A stretch of DNA of 14,194 bases from Ruminococcus sp. AF41-9 (lineage in GTDB: Bacteria; Bacillota; Clostridia; Lachnospirales; Lachnospiraceae), in assembly GCF_003477525.1 (NCBI RefSeq), contig NZ_QUDO01000074.1, positions 1 to 14,194 of the forward strand. The letters are read 5' to 3'. The notes below the pieces were generated by a model, which was not told where the DNA came from, did no database searches, and worked only from the letters and a program-made list of their open reading frames with translations. Shown here in pieces: positions 1-5,984 of this stretch. The position numbers were made by a program, and so were the translations under genes. Position 1 is the stretch's first letter. Every line of letters begins with the position of its first letter.

Positions 1-45
1 AGTAAGGGAAAGTACACTTGCTACAAACTTAGTGTTTTCAAGGGT

Positions 46-74
46 TTGCGAAGAATTTGATAATCAAATATAAT
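46..74 (+). promoter_or_regulatory. sigma-A-type promoter with dyad operator for the hydrolase gene
   Basis: A TTGCGA -35 box (46-51) and a perfect TATAAT -10 box (69-74) are separated by 17 bases. A 15-base palindrome, ATTTGAT-A-ATCAAAT (55-69), fills the spacer and touches the -10 box, where a repressor could bind. The boxes and dyad are seen directly; the regulatory role is inferred. Confidence 0.6.
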
Positions 75-134
75 AGTTATTAAATTTCCTAAAATAAGTG
101 GAATATCAATTTGAATTTGTGGAGGATAACTATT

Positions 135-737
135 GTGGATAAAGCAGTTATTTATATACATGGAAAAGGTGGTAATGCTGAAGAAGCTATTCATTACAAA
201 CCGCTCTTTAGTAATTGTGATGTGATTGGTCTCGACTATACTGCACAGTTTCCATGGGAAGCAAAAGAAGAATTTCCATTACTTTTTAATTCAATTTATA
301 GAAACTACAAGACTGTTGAAGTAATTGCCAATAGCATTGGAGCGTATTTTGCTATCAATGCCTTATCAAATCAGCAAATAGAGAAAGCATATTTTATTTC
401 GCCCGTTGTAGATATGGAAAGGCTTATTGCTGATATGATGATTTGGGCAAATGTTACAGAGGATGAACTCAAAGAGAAAAAAGAAATTCAGACAACCTTT
501 GGAGAGACCCTTTCATGGGATTATCTTTGCTATGCAAGAGAAAATCCTATTATATGGGAAATCCCAACGCACATTTTGTATGGTGAAAAAGATAATCTTA
601 CCGCTTATGGAACGATATTTGAATTTGTACAGAGGACTAATTCAACACTTTCTATTATGAAAAATGGAGAGCATTGGTTTCATACGGATGAACAAATGAA
701 ATTTCTTGATGAATGGATAATAAAATCTTCCAAATAA
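135..737 (+). CDS. small serine alpha/beta hydrolase
   Basis: A 200-aa cytoplasmic alpha/beta-hydrolase-fold protein. The first strand leads into HGKGG (residues 9-13), which would form the oxyanion hole. The nucleophile elbow is ANSIG with Ser67 (alanine replaces the usual first glycine), the acid is probably Asp153 in YGEKD, and the base is probably His180 in GEHW. The size and the HGKGG opening recall small RBBP9/YdeN-like or UPF0227-like esterases, but the substrate cannot be told. I chose the GTG at 135 because GGAGG (121-125) sits 9 bases before it; an in-frame TTG at 111 has no ribosome site. It is a single-gene unit with its own promoter and terminator, and is more AT-rich than the genes after 1900, so it may be separately acquired. 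There is no signal peptide or membrane segment. Confidence 0.8.
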   Translation: MDKAVIYIHGKGGNAEEAIHYKPLFSNCDVIGLDYTAQFPWEAKEEFPLLFNSIYRNYKTVEVIANSIGAYFAINALSNQQIEKAYFISPVVDMERLIADMMIWANVTEDELKEKKEIQTTFGETLSWDYLCYARENPIIWEIPTHILYGEKDNLTAYGTIFEFVQRTNSTLSIMKNGEHWFHTDEQMKFLDEWIIKSSK

Positions 738-760
738 ATTCAAGTTTACAGAACTGAATC

Positions 761-791
761 AAAAGAGCTCGAAGGAGCTCTTTTTCCTTTT
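761..791 (+). terminator. intrinsic terminator after the hydrolase gene
   Basis: A perfect 10-bp stem, AAAAGAGCTC (761-770) with GAGCTCTTTT (775-784), closes a GAAG loop and is followed by a T-rich run. It separates the hydrolase gene from the flavoprotein gene. Confidence 0.85.
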
Positions 792-808
792 TTATAATAG
801 TATCATTA

Positions 809-817
809 TGGTATAAT
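809..817 (+). promoter_or_regulatory. extended -10 promoter of the flavoprotein gene
   Basis: TGGTATAAT (809-817) is a TGn extended -10 element with a perfect hexamer. No good -35 box lies 16-18 bases upstream, only the T-rich terminator tail, which fits an extended -10 promoter. It lies about 25 bases before the ribosome site of the next gene. Confidence 0.5.
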
Positions 818-852
818 AGAGACATTAAAATCGGAAGTTGGAGGATACACGC

Positions 853-1377
853 ATGAAAATTGTAATCATTAATGGAAGTGCCAGAAAAGGAAACACGCTG
901 ACAGCAATCAATGCATTTATAAAAGGAGCATCAGAAAAGAATGAAATTGAAATCATTGAACCTGACAAACTCAACATTGCACCATGCAAGGGATGTGGTG
1001 TCTGTCAATGCTCTAAGGGATGCGTCGATAAGGATGATACAAATCCTACAATTGATAAAATTGCTGCCGCAGATATGATTCTTTTTGCTACACCAGTTTA
1101 TTGGTGGGGAATGTCAGCACAATTGAAACTTATCATTGATAAGTGCTACTGCCGTGGATTGCAGTTAAAAAATAAAAAAGTTGGCACGATTGTTGTAGGC
1201 GGTTCTCCCGTAGACAGTATCCAGTATGAGCTGATTGATAAGCAGTTTGACTGTATGGCAAAATATCTTTCATGGGATATGCTTTTCAAAAAATCATATT
1301 ACGCAACAGCCAGAGATGAACTTGAAAAAAACAAGGATTCCATGAACGAACTTGAGGGGATCGGAAAAAATTTATAA
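853..1377 (+). CDS. flavodoxin-fold NAD(P)H-dependent oxidoreductase / iron-sulfur flavoprotein-like
   Basis: A 174-aa protein of the NADPH-dependent FMN reductase superfamily. The FMN phosphate loop is NGSARKGNT (7-15), and the flavin-side signature is TPVYWWGMSAQLK (80-92), typical of the ISF/flavodoxin branch. Between them lies a cysteine cluster, C45-x2-C48-x2-C51-x-C53-x3-C57, followed by DKDD. Related clostridial proteins use such a cluster to bind a [4Fe-4S] centre, so this may be an Isf-type flavoprotein passing electrons to an unknown acceptor; a cluster-free quinone or azo reductase is the alternative. The ATG at 853 is preceded by GGAGG (840-844). The gene stands alone, directly after a terminator and before a divergent-looking regulatory gap. 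Confidence 0.8.
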   Translation: MKIVIINGSARKGNTLTAINAFIKGASEKNEIEIIEPDKLNIAPCKGCGVCQCSKGCVDKDDTNPTIDKIAAADMILFATPVYWWGMSAQLKLIIDKCYCRGLQLKNKKVGTIVVGGSPVDSIQYELIDKQFDCMAKYLSWDMLFKKSYYATARDELEKNKDSMNELEGIGKNL

Positions 1378-1444
1378 AGCACGTTCCAAATTCCAGTTTG
1401 GAGAATTGAAAAAACGGAATTTACCTATTAAGACATATAAACTC

Positions 1445-1473
1445 TTGACAATAAAGCTCCTATATAGTATATT
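1445..1473 (+). promoter_or_regulatory. promoter of the MarR / radical SAM pair operon
   Basis: A perfect TTGACA -35 box (1445-1450), a 17-base spacer, then a TATATT -10 box (1468-1473). The spacer and -10 box lie inside the left arm of the large inverted repeat described next, so a bound repressor would block polymerase. Confidence 0.7.
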
Positions 1474-1500
1474 TTTAATAAACTACTATATAGGAGCTTT
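1453..1500. repeat. perfect 17-bp inverted repeat, likely MarR operator pair
   Basis: Left arm AAAGCTCCTATATAGTA (1453-1469) and right arm TACTATATAGGAGCTTT (1484-1500) are exact reverse complements around a 14-base centre. Each arm holds its own 8-bp palindrome, CTATATAG, so the repeat can be read as two dimer sites. The left site overlaps the -10 region. The right site ends in the GGAG ribosome site of the MarR gene (1493-1496). Autoregulation by the adjacent MarR protein is inferred from position; MarR proteins usually bind such dyads. The right arm could also act as part of a terminator for upstream transcripts. Confidence 0.75.
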
Positions 1501-1503
1501 TGT

Positions 1504-1941
1504 ATGGAAATGAATGGAGGATTTCTTGTCACCAAAATAAAACAGCTTGGAGACCGGATTTTCGAGAAGATTCTCAGTGAAAAGAATATTGATGCGTTTA
1601 ATGGAGCCCAGGGACGTATTCTTTATGTGCTGTGGCAGGAGGATGGTATCTCAATCAGGTCACTCTCGACTAAATGCGGATTAGCGATAACATCTCTTAC
1701 TACGATGCTGGAAAGAATGGAAAATCAAGGGCTGATAAGCCGTGTTCAGTCTGAAACGGACAAAAGGAAAACACTCCTGTTTCTGACTGAGAAAGCACAT
1801 GCCTTAAAGGGCGAGTACGATTCTGTATCTGATGAGATGGGCAGTATTTACTACAAAGGTTTTTCAAAGGAAGAAATTACCCGGTTTGAGGAATGCCTCG
1901 ACCGCATCAGAAAGAATCTTGAGGAGTGGCAGAAGTCATGA
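1504..1941 (+). CDS. MarR family regulator of the radical SAM mobile pair
   Basis: A 145-aa winged-helix regulator of usual MarR length. Helices at about residues 15-45 and 115-143 would form the dimer interface. The winged helix spans about 48-105, with ISIRSLSTKCGLAITSLTTMLERMENQGLISR as the helix-turn-helix and ETDKRKTLLFLT as the wing with its family DxR-type contacts. The ATG at 1504 has GGAG (1493-1496) seven bases upstream, inside the inverted repeat. Its stop codon overlaps the start of radical SAM protein A (ATGA), so the genes are translationally coupled. The position matches the family annotated as 'radical SAM mobile pair system MarR family transcriptional regulator'. It probably represses its own operon through the inverted repeat. 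The inducer is unknown. Confidence 0.88.
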   Translation: MEMNGGFLVTKIKQLGDRIFEKILSEKNIDAFNGAQGRILYVLWQEDGISIRSLSTKCGLAITSLTTMLERMENQGLISRVQSETDKRKTLLFLTEKAHALKGEYDSVSDEMGSIYYKGFSKEEITRFEECLDRIRKNLEEWQKS

Positions 1942-2627
1942 GTATTTGTATCAAAGATCAGATTCAGAACATGAATATCGTCATCGGCTGCACAGTGGGG
2001 TGTACATATTGCTATGCCCGCAACAACGTGAAACGCTGGCATATGATTGATGACTTCGCTGACCCTGAATTCTTTCCGGGTAAGCTCAAGATGATGGAAA
2101 AGAAACGTCCGCAGAACTTTCTTCTTACCGGGATGAGCGATCTCTCCGGATGGAAGCCGGAATGGAGAGACGAGGTATTTGCAAAGATCCGTGAAAATCC
2201 ACAGCATCAGTTCCTGTTTCTTACCAAGCGCCCCGATCTGCTGGATTTTGATACCGATCTGGAAAACGCATGGTTTGGCGTTACGGTGACGAGGAAAGCA
2301 GAACGGTGGCGTATCGACGCCCTTCGGAAAAACGTCAGAGCAAAACATTACCATGTTACCTTTGAGCCGTTATTCGATGATCCCGGCACAGTTGACCTTT
2401 CTGGAATCAATTGGATCGTTGTCGGCACCATGACCGGAGCTCAGAGCAGGAAGATTCATACGGAGCCGGAATGGGCATGGTCTCTGGCGGACCAGGCACA
2501 TAAGCTCGGCATTCCGGTGTTTATGAAGGAAGACCTTGTCCCTATCGTAGGGGATGAAAATATGATTCAGGAAATGCCGGAAGAATTTAATAAAGTGTTG
2601 GAGGTGCAGAGATCATGGAAGAAGTAA
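1938..2627 (+). CDS. radical SAM mobile pair protein A (DUF5131/phage Gp37-Gp68-like)
   Basis: A 229-aa radical SAM protein. The cluster motif Cys18-x3-Cys22-x2-Cys25 (GCTVGCTYCYAR) lies near the N terminus, so it should bind [4Fe-4S] and cleave S-adenosylmethionine. It is short for a radical SAM enzyme and resembles DUF5131/Gp37-Gp68 proteins, with FLTKRP near residue 95, WFGVTV near 112 and a late FMKEDL. I chose the ATG at 1938 (GAGGAG at 1921-1926) over an upstream in-frame GTG at 1926. It overlaps the MarR stop by four bases, and its 3' end overlaps the start of pair protein B by 13 bases, so both are made together. The substrate is unknown; the tight pairing suggests the two act as a complex or in sequence. 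Confidence 0.88.
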   Translation: MSICIKDQIQNMNIVIGCTVGCTYCYARNNVKRWHMIDDFADPEFFPGKLKMMEKKRPQNFLLTGMSDLSGWKPEWRDEVFAKIRENPQHQFLFLTKRPDLLDFDTDLENAWFGVTVTRKAERWRIDALRKNVRAKHYHVTFEPLFDDPGTVDLSGINWIVVGTMTGAQSRKIHTEPEWAWSLADQAHKLGIPVFMKEDLVPIVGDENMIQEMPEEFNKVLEVQRSWKK

Positions 2628-3523
2628 TAAATGGAATCCTCATTCGTGAGGTGGAAACAAAGAACATCATGACTAAGTCCAGTCTGCCGGTAGGCGGTTA
2701 CTCGGTCAATCCCTATGTGGGCTGTACACATGCCTGCAAGTATTGCTATGCTTCTTTTATGAAGCGCTTTACCGGACACACGGAGGAATGGGGCACTTTC
2801 CTTGATGTGAAGCATTGGCCGGAAATTAAAAATCCGAAGAAATATGCCGGACAGCGTGTGGTCATCGGTTCTGTGACGGATGGCTACAATCCACAGGAGG
2901 AGCAATTCGGGAATACCAGAAAACTTCTGGAGCAGCTGATCGGCAGTGACGCAGATATTTTGATCTGCACAAAGTCTGATCTTGTGGTACGGGATATTGA
3001 TCTGCTGAAAAACCTTGGACGAGTGACCGTTTCATGGTCGATCAACACACTGGATGAAAATTTTAAGAACGATATGGACTCTGCTTCGAGCATTGAGCGG
3101 CGCATCGCTGCTATGAAGCAAGTATATGATGCAGGTATCCGTACAGTCTGTTTCGTATCTCCGGTATTCCCCGGCATCACGGATTTTGAAGCCATCTTTG
3201 AGCGGGTAAAGGATCAGTGTGATCTGTTCTGGCTCGAAAACCTCAATCTTCGGGGCGGCTTTAAGAAGACGGTTATGGATTATATCGCCGGAAAATATCC
3301 TGACCTTGTACCACTTTACGACGAGATCTATAACAAGCATAACCGCAGCTACTTTGAAGCACTTGAAGTAAAAGCTGAGAAAATGGCTAAGAAGTATGAT
3401 TGTGCCTTTGTGGATAATGAAATGCCTTATGGCAGAGTCCCGCAGGGACATCCGGTGATCGTAGATTATTTCTATCATGAGGAAATCCGTGGGACAGAGA
3501 ATACCGGAAAAAGAAATCGCTAA
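2615..3523 (+). CDS. radical SAM mobile pair protein B (spore photoproduct lyase-like)
   Basis: A 302-aa radical SAM protein with Cys37-x3-Cys41-x2-Cys44 (GCTHACKYCYASFM). VIGSVTDGYNPQE near residues 89-101 corresponds to the T-D-x-Y-x-P-x-E element of SPL-like/Rv2578c-like enzymes. VSWSINTLDE and CFVSPVFPGITD are typical of later strands of the partial TIM barrel. The ATG at 2615 has a strong GGAGGTG (2600-2606) eight bases upstream, inside the end of pair protein A. It is the last gene of the unit and a terminator follows. SPL-like enzymes act on nucleic acids, which hints at a DNA or RNA substrate, but no function is established from sequence. Confidence 0.88.
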   Translation: MEEVINGILIREVETKNIMTKSSLPVGGYSVNPYVGCTHACKYCYASFMKRFTGHTEEWGTFLDVKHWPEIKNPKKYAGQRVVIGSVTDGYNPQEEQFGNTRKLLEQLIGSDADILICTKSDLVVRDIDLLKNLGRVTVSWSINTLDENFKNDMDSASSIERRIAAMKQVYDAGIRTVCFVSPVFPGITDFEAIFERVKDQCDLFWLENLNLRGGFKKTVMDYIAGKYPDLVPLYDEIYNKHNRSYFEALEVKAEKMAKKYDCAFVDNEMPYGRVPQGHPVIVDYFYHEEIRGTENTGKRNR

Positions 3524-3551
3524 CTTTCAGTTTTTCGATTAGATGCTTGAC

Positions 3552-3613
3552 AGGTGAATTATAATAAGAAGAAAGAGATATTCACCCTGGCGCGTTGATA
3601 TCTCTTTTTTTGA
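3552..3613 (+). terminator. intrinsic terminator of the radical SAM operon, with overlapping alternative hairpin
   Basis: AAAGAGATAT (3572-3581) pairs perfectly with ATATCTCTTT (3598-3607), followed by T residues. A second stem, GGTGAAT (3553-3559) with ATTCACC (3580-3586), shares bases 3580-3581 with it and extends by CAGG/CCcTG with one bulge. The terminator itself is clear. The second stem could weakly compete with it. Confidence 0.75.
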
Positions 3614-3679
3614 TGATAGAAAAGACTACTCTGCAATCCTTCATAAAATGAAGAGTAGCCTAACCTAAGTCCGGATGGA

Positions 3680-3700
3680 GGGGGTGCATTAGGGGGTGCA
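3680..3700. repeat. tandem direct repeat GGGGGTGCA x2
   Basis: GGGGGTGCA occurs at 3680-3688 and again at 3692-3700, a 12-base period, in otherwise AT-rich DNA. It lies 32 bases before the ComM-like scrap, so these may be recombinase arm-type sites. That role is inferred from position only. Confidence 0.45.
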
Positions 3701-3719
3701 ATCGTTTCATTGTATCAAA

Positions 3720-3779
3720 ATGGTTGTTACGATGAATCCCTGTCCATGCGGATATTATCCTGCGTTATTAATGTTATAA
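3720..3779 (+). pseudogene. orphan ComM/YifB fragment, probable attachment-site core
   Basis: The reading frame 3720-3779 translates as MVVTMNPCPCGYYPALLML and stop. MNPCPCGYYP (3732-3761) is the invariant signature of the ComM/YifB family of Mg-chelatase-like AAA+ proteins, where it follows a hydrophobic VA/VT stretch much like the MVVT seen here. Homology stops on both sides: upstream residues do not look like ComM and a TAG closes the frame at 3690; downstream, ALLML* replaces the usual D-R-x-R-C. comM/yifB is a known insertion target of mobile elements (for example AbaR islands in Acinetobacter). A short target-gene core flanked by non-target DNA is what an attP or internal att site looks like. 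There is no good ribosome site, so expression is unlikely. Confidence 0.55.
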
Positions 3780-3836
3780 ATGTATATATGATAATTAAAT
3801 TGCTAAATTTATTGAGTTTGTAAAAGCAGAGTTTTT

Positions 3837-3852
3837 TGATGATATATTATCA
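3837..3852 (+). promoter_or_regulatory. AT-rich dyad with -10-like box before the recombination operon
   Basis: TGATGATATATTATCA (3837-3852) is a palindrome with one mismatched pair and contains TATATT (3843-3848) as a possible -10 box. TTGTAA (3818-3823) is a weak -35 at a long 19-base spacing. If it is the promoter, transcription starts just before the hairpin at 3858. Confidence 0.35.
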
Positions 3853-3857
3853 TAGTG

Positions 3858-3896
3858 AAAGAGAGAAGTAGTTGTAACGGATTGCTTCTCTTTTTT
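3858..3896 (+). terminator. terminator-like hairpin in the operon leader
   Basis: AGAGAAG (3862-3868) pairs with CTTCTCT (3885-3891) around a 16-base loop, followed by a run of T to 3896. Outer A-T pairs can extend the stem. It lies after the likely promoter and 28 bases before the first microprotein, so it is either an attenuator of the operon or the end of a short leader RNA. Confidence 0.6.
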
Positions 3897-3923
3897 AGTC
3901 TCAGGAAAGGAGAAAATCTGCGA

Positions 3924-4010
3924 ATGAACTGGATAGAAAGTCTTTTTAAGATTGCCGGTGAGGTTTTCCGCATGATCGGCGAAGCAATCGATGAAAACAA
4001 AAATGAGTGA
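3924..4010 (+). CDS. 28-aa amphipathic microprotein
   Basis: The ATG at 3924 opens a 28-codon frame reading MNWIESLFKIAGEVFRMIGE followed by AIDENKNE. It would form one amphipathic helix with hydrophobic residues at i, i+3/i+4 (W3, I4, L7, F8, I10, V14, F15, I18, I22) and an acidic tail. AAGGAG (3906-3911) lies 12 bases upstream, a little far. Its end is 11 bases before the DUF3848-like start, as in an operon. I do not recognise a family. Position at the head of the operon and the clean helix favour a real gene, but it could be a leader peptide coupled to the terminator-like hairpin. Confidence 0.5.
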   Translation: MNWIESLFKIAGEVFRMIGEAIDENKNE

Positions 4011-4021
4011 GAGGTGAACGA

Positions 4022-4384
4022 ATGGTGGAGAATGAACAGTCTACAGAGAAAAAGGAACTGACGGAGATCTTCTGCCTGCGTCTGAATCTGGAACAGAAAC
4101 GCTACAAAAAAAGAATGATGAAAATGAGTCCGGAAGCAGTATTCGGTAAAGCATATGAAATCAATTGCATGCTTTCTATTTACGAAACCCTGCTTGATAA
4201 GGCAGAGAAGATGGAAGCAGATGTCCTGAAATGTCTGATAGTCATTCCGGACATCCTGCATTTCTTTTACCGTAAATGGATGAAAACAGGGGATTCTTTT
4301 CAGCAGGAGCTGGAAAACAGCATGGAGAACGGGATGAAAGAGATTAAGGCAATCTTAAATAAGCCAGAGAGGAAAGCAGCGTGA
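4022..4384 (+). CDS. DUF3848-like protein
   Basis: A 120-aa helical protein. LTEIFCLRLNLEQKRYKKRM, then MSPEAVFGKAYEINCMLSIYETL near residues 38-60, and a late DILHFFYRKWMKTGDSF and LENSMENGMKEI match the layout of DUF3848 proteins in Firmicutes mobile elements (helix, 'S-P-E-x-I-x-x-x-A-Y-E', W-x-x-x-x-x-x-F), recalled from memory. No catalytic residues or membrane segments are seen. The ATG at 4022 has GAGGTG (4011-4016) close upstream; the in-frame GTG at 4007 overlaps the microprotein end and lacks a ribosome site. Its TGA overlaps the start of the RadC-like gene (GTGA), so the two are coupled. The function is unknown. Confidence 0.6.
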   Translation: MVENEQSTEKKELTEIFCLRLNLEQKRYKKRMMKMSPEAVFGKAYEINCMLSIYETLLDKAEKMEADVLKCLIVIPDILHFFYRKWMKTGDSFQQELENSMENGMKEIKAILNKPERKAA

Positions 4385-4863
4385 GAAAGCGTGTCATTTG
4401 TGTACGGACCTGTCTGGTAAGGGAGGCTTCCGTATTATACGAAAGTGAAAATGGAAAGAGAAGCATCACGTCACCAGAAGAGGCAGCGAAATTTGCTGCC
4501 TCTTTTTTTGAAGGTTCTGACAAAGAAATGATCTATGTATGCACTTTAAATGGAAACAATGAGCCAGTGACAATGGAAATGGTGGCAAAAGGCAGTGTGA
4601 ATTGGTGTAAGGCAGATATATCACAAATTTACAAGACTGCGATAATCAGCAATGCTGCAAGCATTATATGTTTTCACAATCACCCGTCAGGTTGTATAGA
4701 GCCGAGTGGGGTGGATAAATTGATTACGGAAAAAATGGAGACAGCAGGAAGATATCTGGATATTCCTTTGCGGGATCACATCATTATTGGAGAAAATGGA
4801 AATTTTTACAGTTTCCGCAGAGATGGAACAGAACTTGAAACAGAAACGGAATGGTTTGAATAA
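4381..4863 (+). CDS. radC: RadC-like JAB/MPN domain protein
   Basis: A 160-aa RadC-family JAB1/MPN-fold protein without the helix-hairpin-helix N-terminal part of chromosomal RadC. The metalloprotease-like motif is FHNHPSGCIEPSGVD, giving His99, His101 and Asp112, with Glu49 in KEMIYVCTLNGNNEP as the likely upstream acid; LRDHIIIGENGNFYSF is the usual closing strand. The GTG start at 4381 overlaps the previous stop, with GAGAGGA (4367-4373) eight bases upstream. Short RadC proteins are very common next to DUF932 and recombination genes in mobile elements, where they are suspected anti-restriction or repair helpers; a biochemical activity is not proven. Confidence 0.85.
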   Translation: MRKRVICVRTCLVREASVLYESENGKRSITSPEEAAKFAASFFEGSDKEMIYVCTLNGNNEPVTMEMVAKGSVNWCKADISQIYKTAIISNAASIICFHNHPSGCIEPSGVDKLITEKMETAGRYLDIPLRDHIIIGENGNFYSFRRDGTELETETEWFE

Positions 4864-4890
4864 AACAGTGAATAACAGGAGGAAAAAATT

Positions 4891-5826
4891 ATGTCAGCAA
4901 GTATTGAAAGTATGTTTTATGTGAGAGAAACACCGTGGCATGGATTAGGAACAAGAGTAATCACAGCACCGACTTCTAAAGAAGCTCTGGAAGTGGCAGG
5001 TCTTAACTGGAAGGTGGTACAGGAACCGGTATACACCGAAGCAGATGAACTCATTGAAGGTTATAAGGCGAACGTCAGAGACAGTGACCGCAAGGTACTT
5101 GGAGTAGTAACAAACCGTTACAAAGTCATCCAGAATGAGGAAGCCTTCAGTTTTACGGATGAATTGCTTGGCGAAGGTGTACGTTACGAGACAGCCGGTT
5201 CCCTGCAGGGAGGAAGAAAGGTGTGGCTCCTTGCAAGGATGCCACAGGACTATATTATTACCGGAGAAAGAATCAGTCCGTACCTTGTATTTTCCAATAC
5301 ACATGACGGCTCCGGTGCAATCAAGGTAGCTTTAACTCCGATCAGAGTCGTGTGCAACAACACGCTGAATCTTGCTTTATCCTCTGCAAAGCGTTCCTGG
5401 TCTATGATTCATACAGGAGACATTCAGGGAAAACTGGAAGAAGCAAAGGATACTTTATTCAAGGCAGAGAGCTATATGGATAATCTGGGGAAAGAATTTG
5501 AAGCCCTCCGTATGAAGAAAATGACAGATAAGCAGATTTTGGATTATATTGAAATCTTACTGCCGCTGGACGAAGAAAATGCAACAGCACAGCAGAAGAA
5601 AAACATTATCCGCTTGCAGGAAGATATGAAGATGCGTTATTTTGATGCGCCGGATTTGAAAGACGTAGGAAACAATGCCTATAGATTTATTAATGCAGTA
5701 TCTGATTTTGCTACACACGCTGCACCGTTAAGAAAGACTGCCAATTATAAAGAGAATGTCTTTTCCAGAACGGTAGAGGGCAACCCACTGATTGACAGAG
5801 CTTACCAGATGGTGTGCGCAGCATAG
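4891..5826 (+). CDS. DUF932 phage/plasmid-like protein
   Basis: A 311-aa protein of the DUF932 family (the 'phage/plasmid-like protein' group). Family hallmarks are the N-terminal ETPWHGLGTRV (13-23), NWKVVQEPVY (39-48), VVTNRYKVIQNEEAF (72-86), the central YLVFSNTHDGSGAIKVALTPIRVVCNNTLNLAL (about 127-159) and the late DAPDLKDVGNNAYRFINAVSDFATH. AGGAGG (4877-4882) lies eight bases before the ATG. The molecular role is unknown, but members sit repeatedly beside RadC, YqaJ and annealing proteins, as here, so a part in replication, recombination or anti-restriction is inferred. Confidence 0.9.
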   Translation: MSASIESMFYVRETPWHGLGTRVITAPTSKEALEVAGLNWKVVQEPVYTEADELIEGYKANVRDSDRKVLGVVTNRYKVIQNEEAFSFTDELLGEGVRYETAGSLQGGRKVWLLARMPQDYIITGERISPYLVFSNTHDGSGAIKVALTPIRVVCNNTLNLALSSAKRSWSMIHTGDIQGKLEEAKDTLFKAESYMDNLGKEFEALRMKKMTDKQILDYIEILLPLDEENATAQQKKNIIRLQEDMKMRYFDAPDLKDVGNNAYRFINAVSDFATHAAPLRKTANYKENVFSRTVEGNPLIDRAYQMVCAA

Positions 5827-5835
5827 GAGGGGATG

Positions 5836-5946
5836 ATGAAAAAATGGGGAATTTTAGATTGGATTATTGTTTTACTCACACTTGCTGTTATGCTGGGGAT
5901 TTTTGAAAGCCAGTTGACGGAGTATGTGGCAATTCTTATGAGATAG
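5836..5946 (+). CDS. 36-aa single-helix membrane microprotein
   Basis: MKKWGILDWIIVLLTLAVML followed by GIFESQLTEYVAILMR: a short basic N terminus, one transmembrane helix (about residues 6-23) and an amphipathic tail. AGGAGG (5825-5830) lies five bases before the ATG at 5836; an adjacent in-frame ATG at 5833 is too close. The gene starts ten bases after the DUF932 stop and ends 38 bases before the exonuclease gene, filling the gap, which supports a real gene. I recognise no family. Confidence 0.6.
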   Translation: MKKWGILDWIIVLLTLAVMLGIFESQLTEYVAILMR

Positions 5947-5984
5947 GATAATAGAAGCAAATAAAAATATGGAGGACAAAGAAT

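Larger units (their letters stand above)
3614..3923. other. gene-poor junction between cargo and recombination operon
   Basis: No convincing full gene is visible here. The stretch holds an inverted repeat CTACTCT (3626-3632) / AGAGTAG (3652-3658) with an inner CTTCAT/ATGAAG pairing, two copies of GGGGGTGCA, the ComM-like coding scrap, an AT-rich promoter-like dyad, and a terminator-like hairpin. Repeats and a foreign gene scrap between two functional modules suggest a recombination junction. Confidence 0.5.

Noticed and set aside
28..42. CTTAGTGTTTTCAAG matches, with one mismatch and inverted, 13838-13852, looking like terminal repeats of an element.
   Set aside because: In 14 kb of AT-rich DNA several 14-of-15 pairs are expected by chance, and neither copy lies at another element boundary signal.
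1851..2354. Minus-strand open frame of 167 codons opposite the MarR and pair A genes.
   Set aside because: It overlaps two well-supported genes, has no family resemblance and no ribosome site.
3547..3565. TTGACA and TATAAT at 3547-3552 and 3560-3565, looking like a promoter.
   Set aside because: The spacing is only seven bases, far too short for sigma-A; the region is better explained by the terminator hairpins.
3680..3700. GGGGGTGCA direct repeats considered as the start of a CRISPR or iteron array.
   Set aside because: Only two copies with a three-base spacer; no further copies in the neighbourhood.
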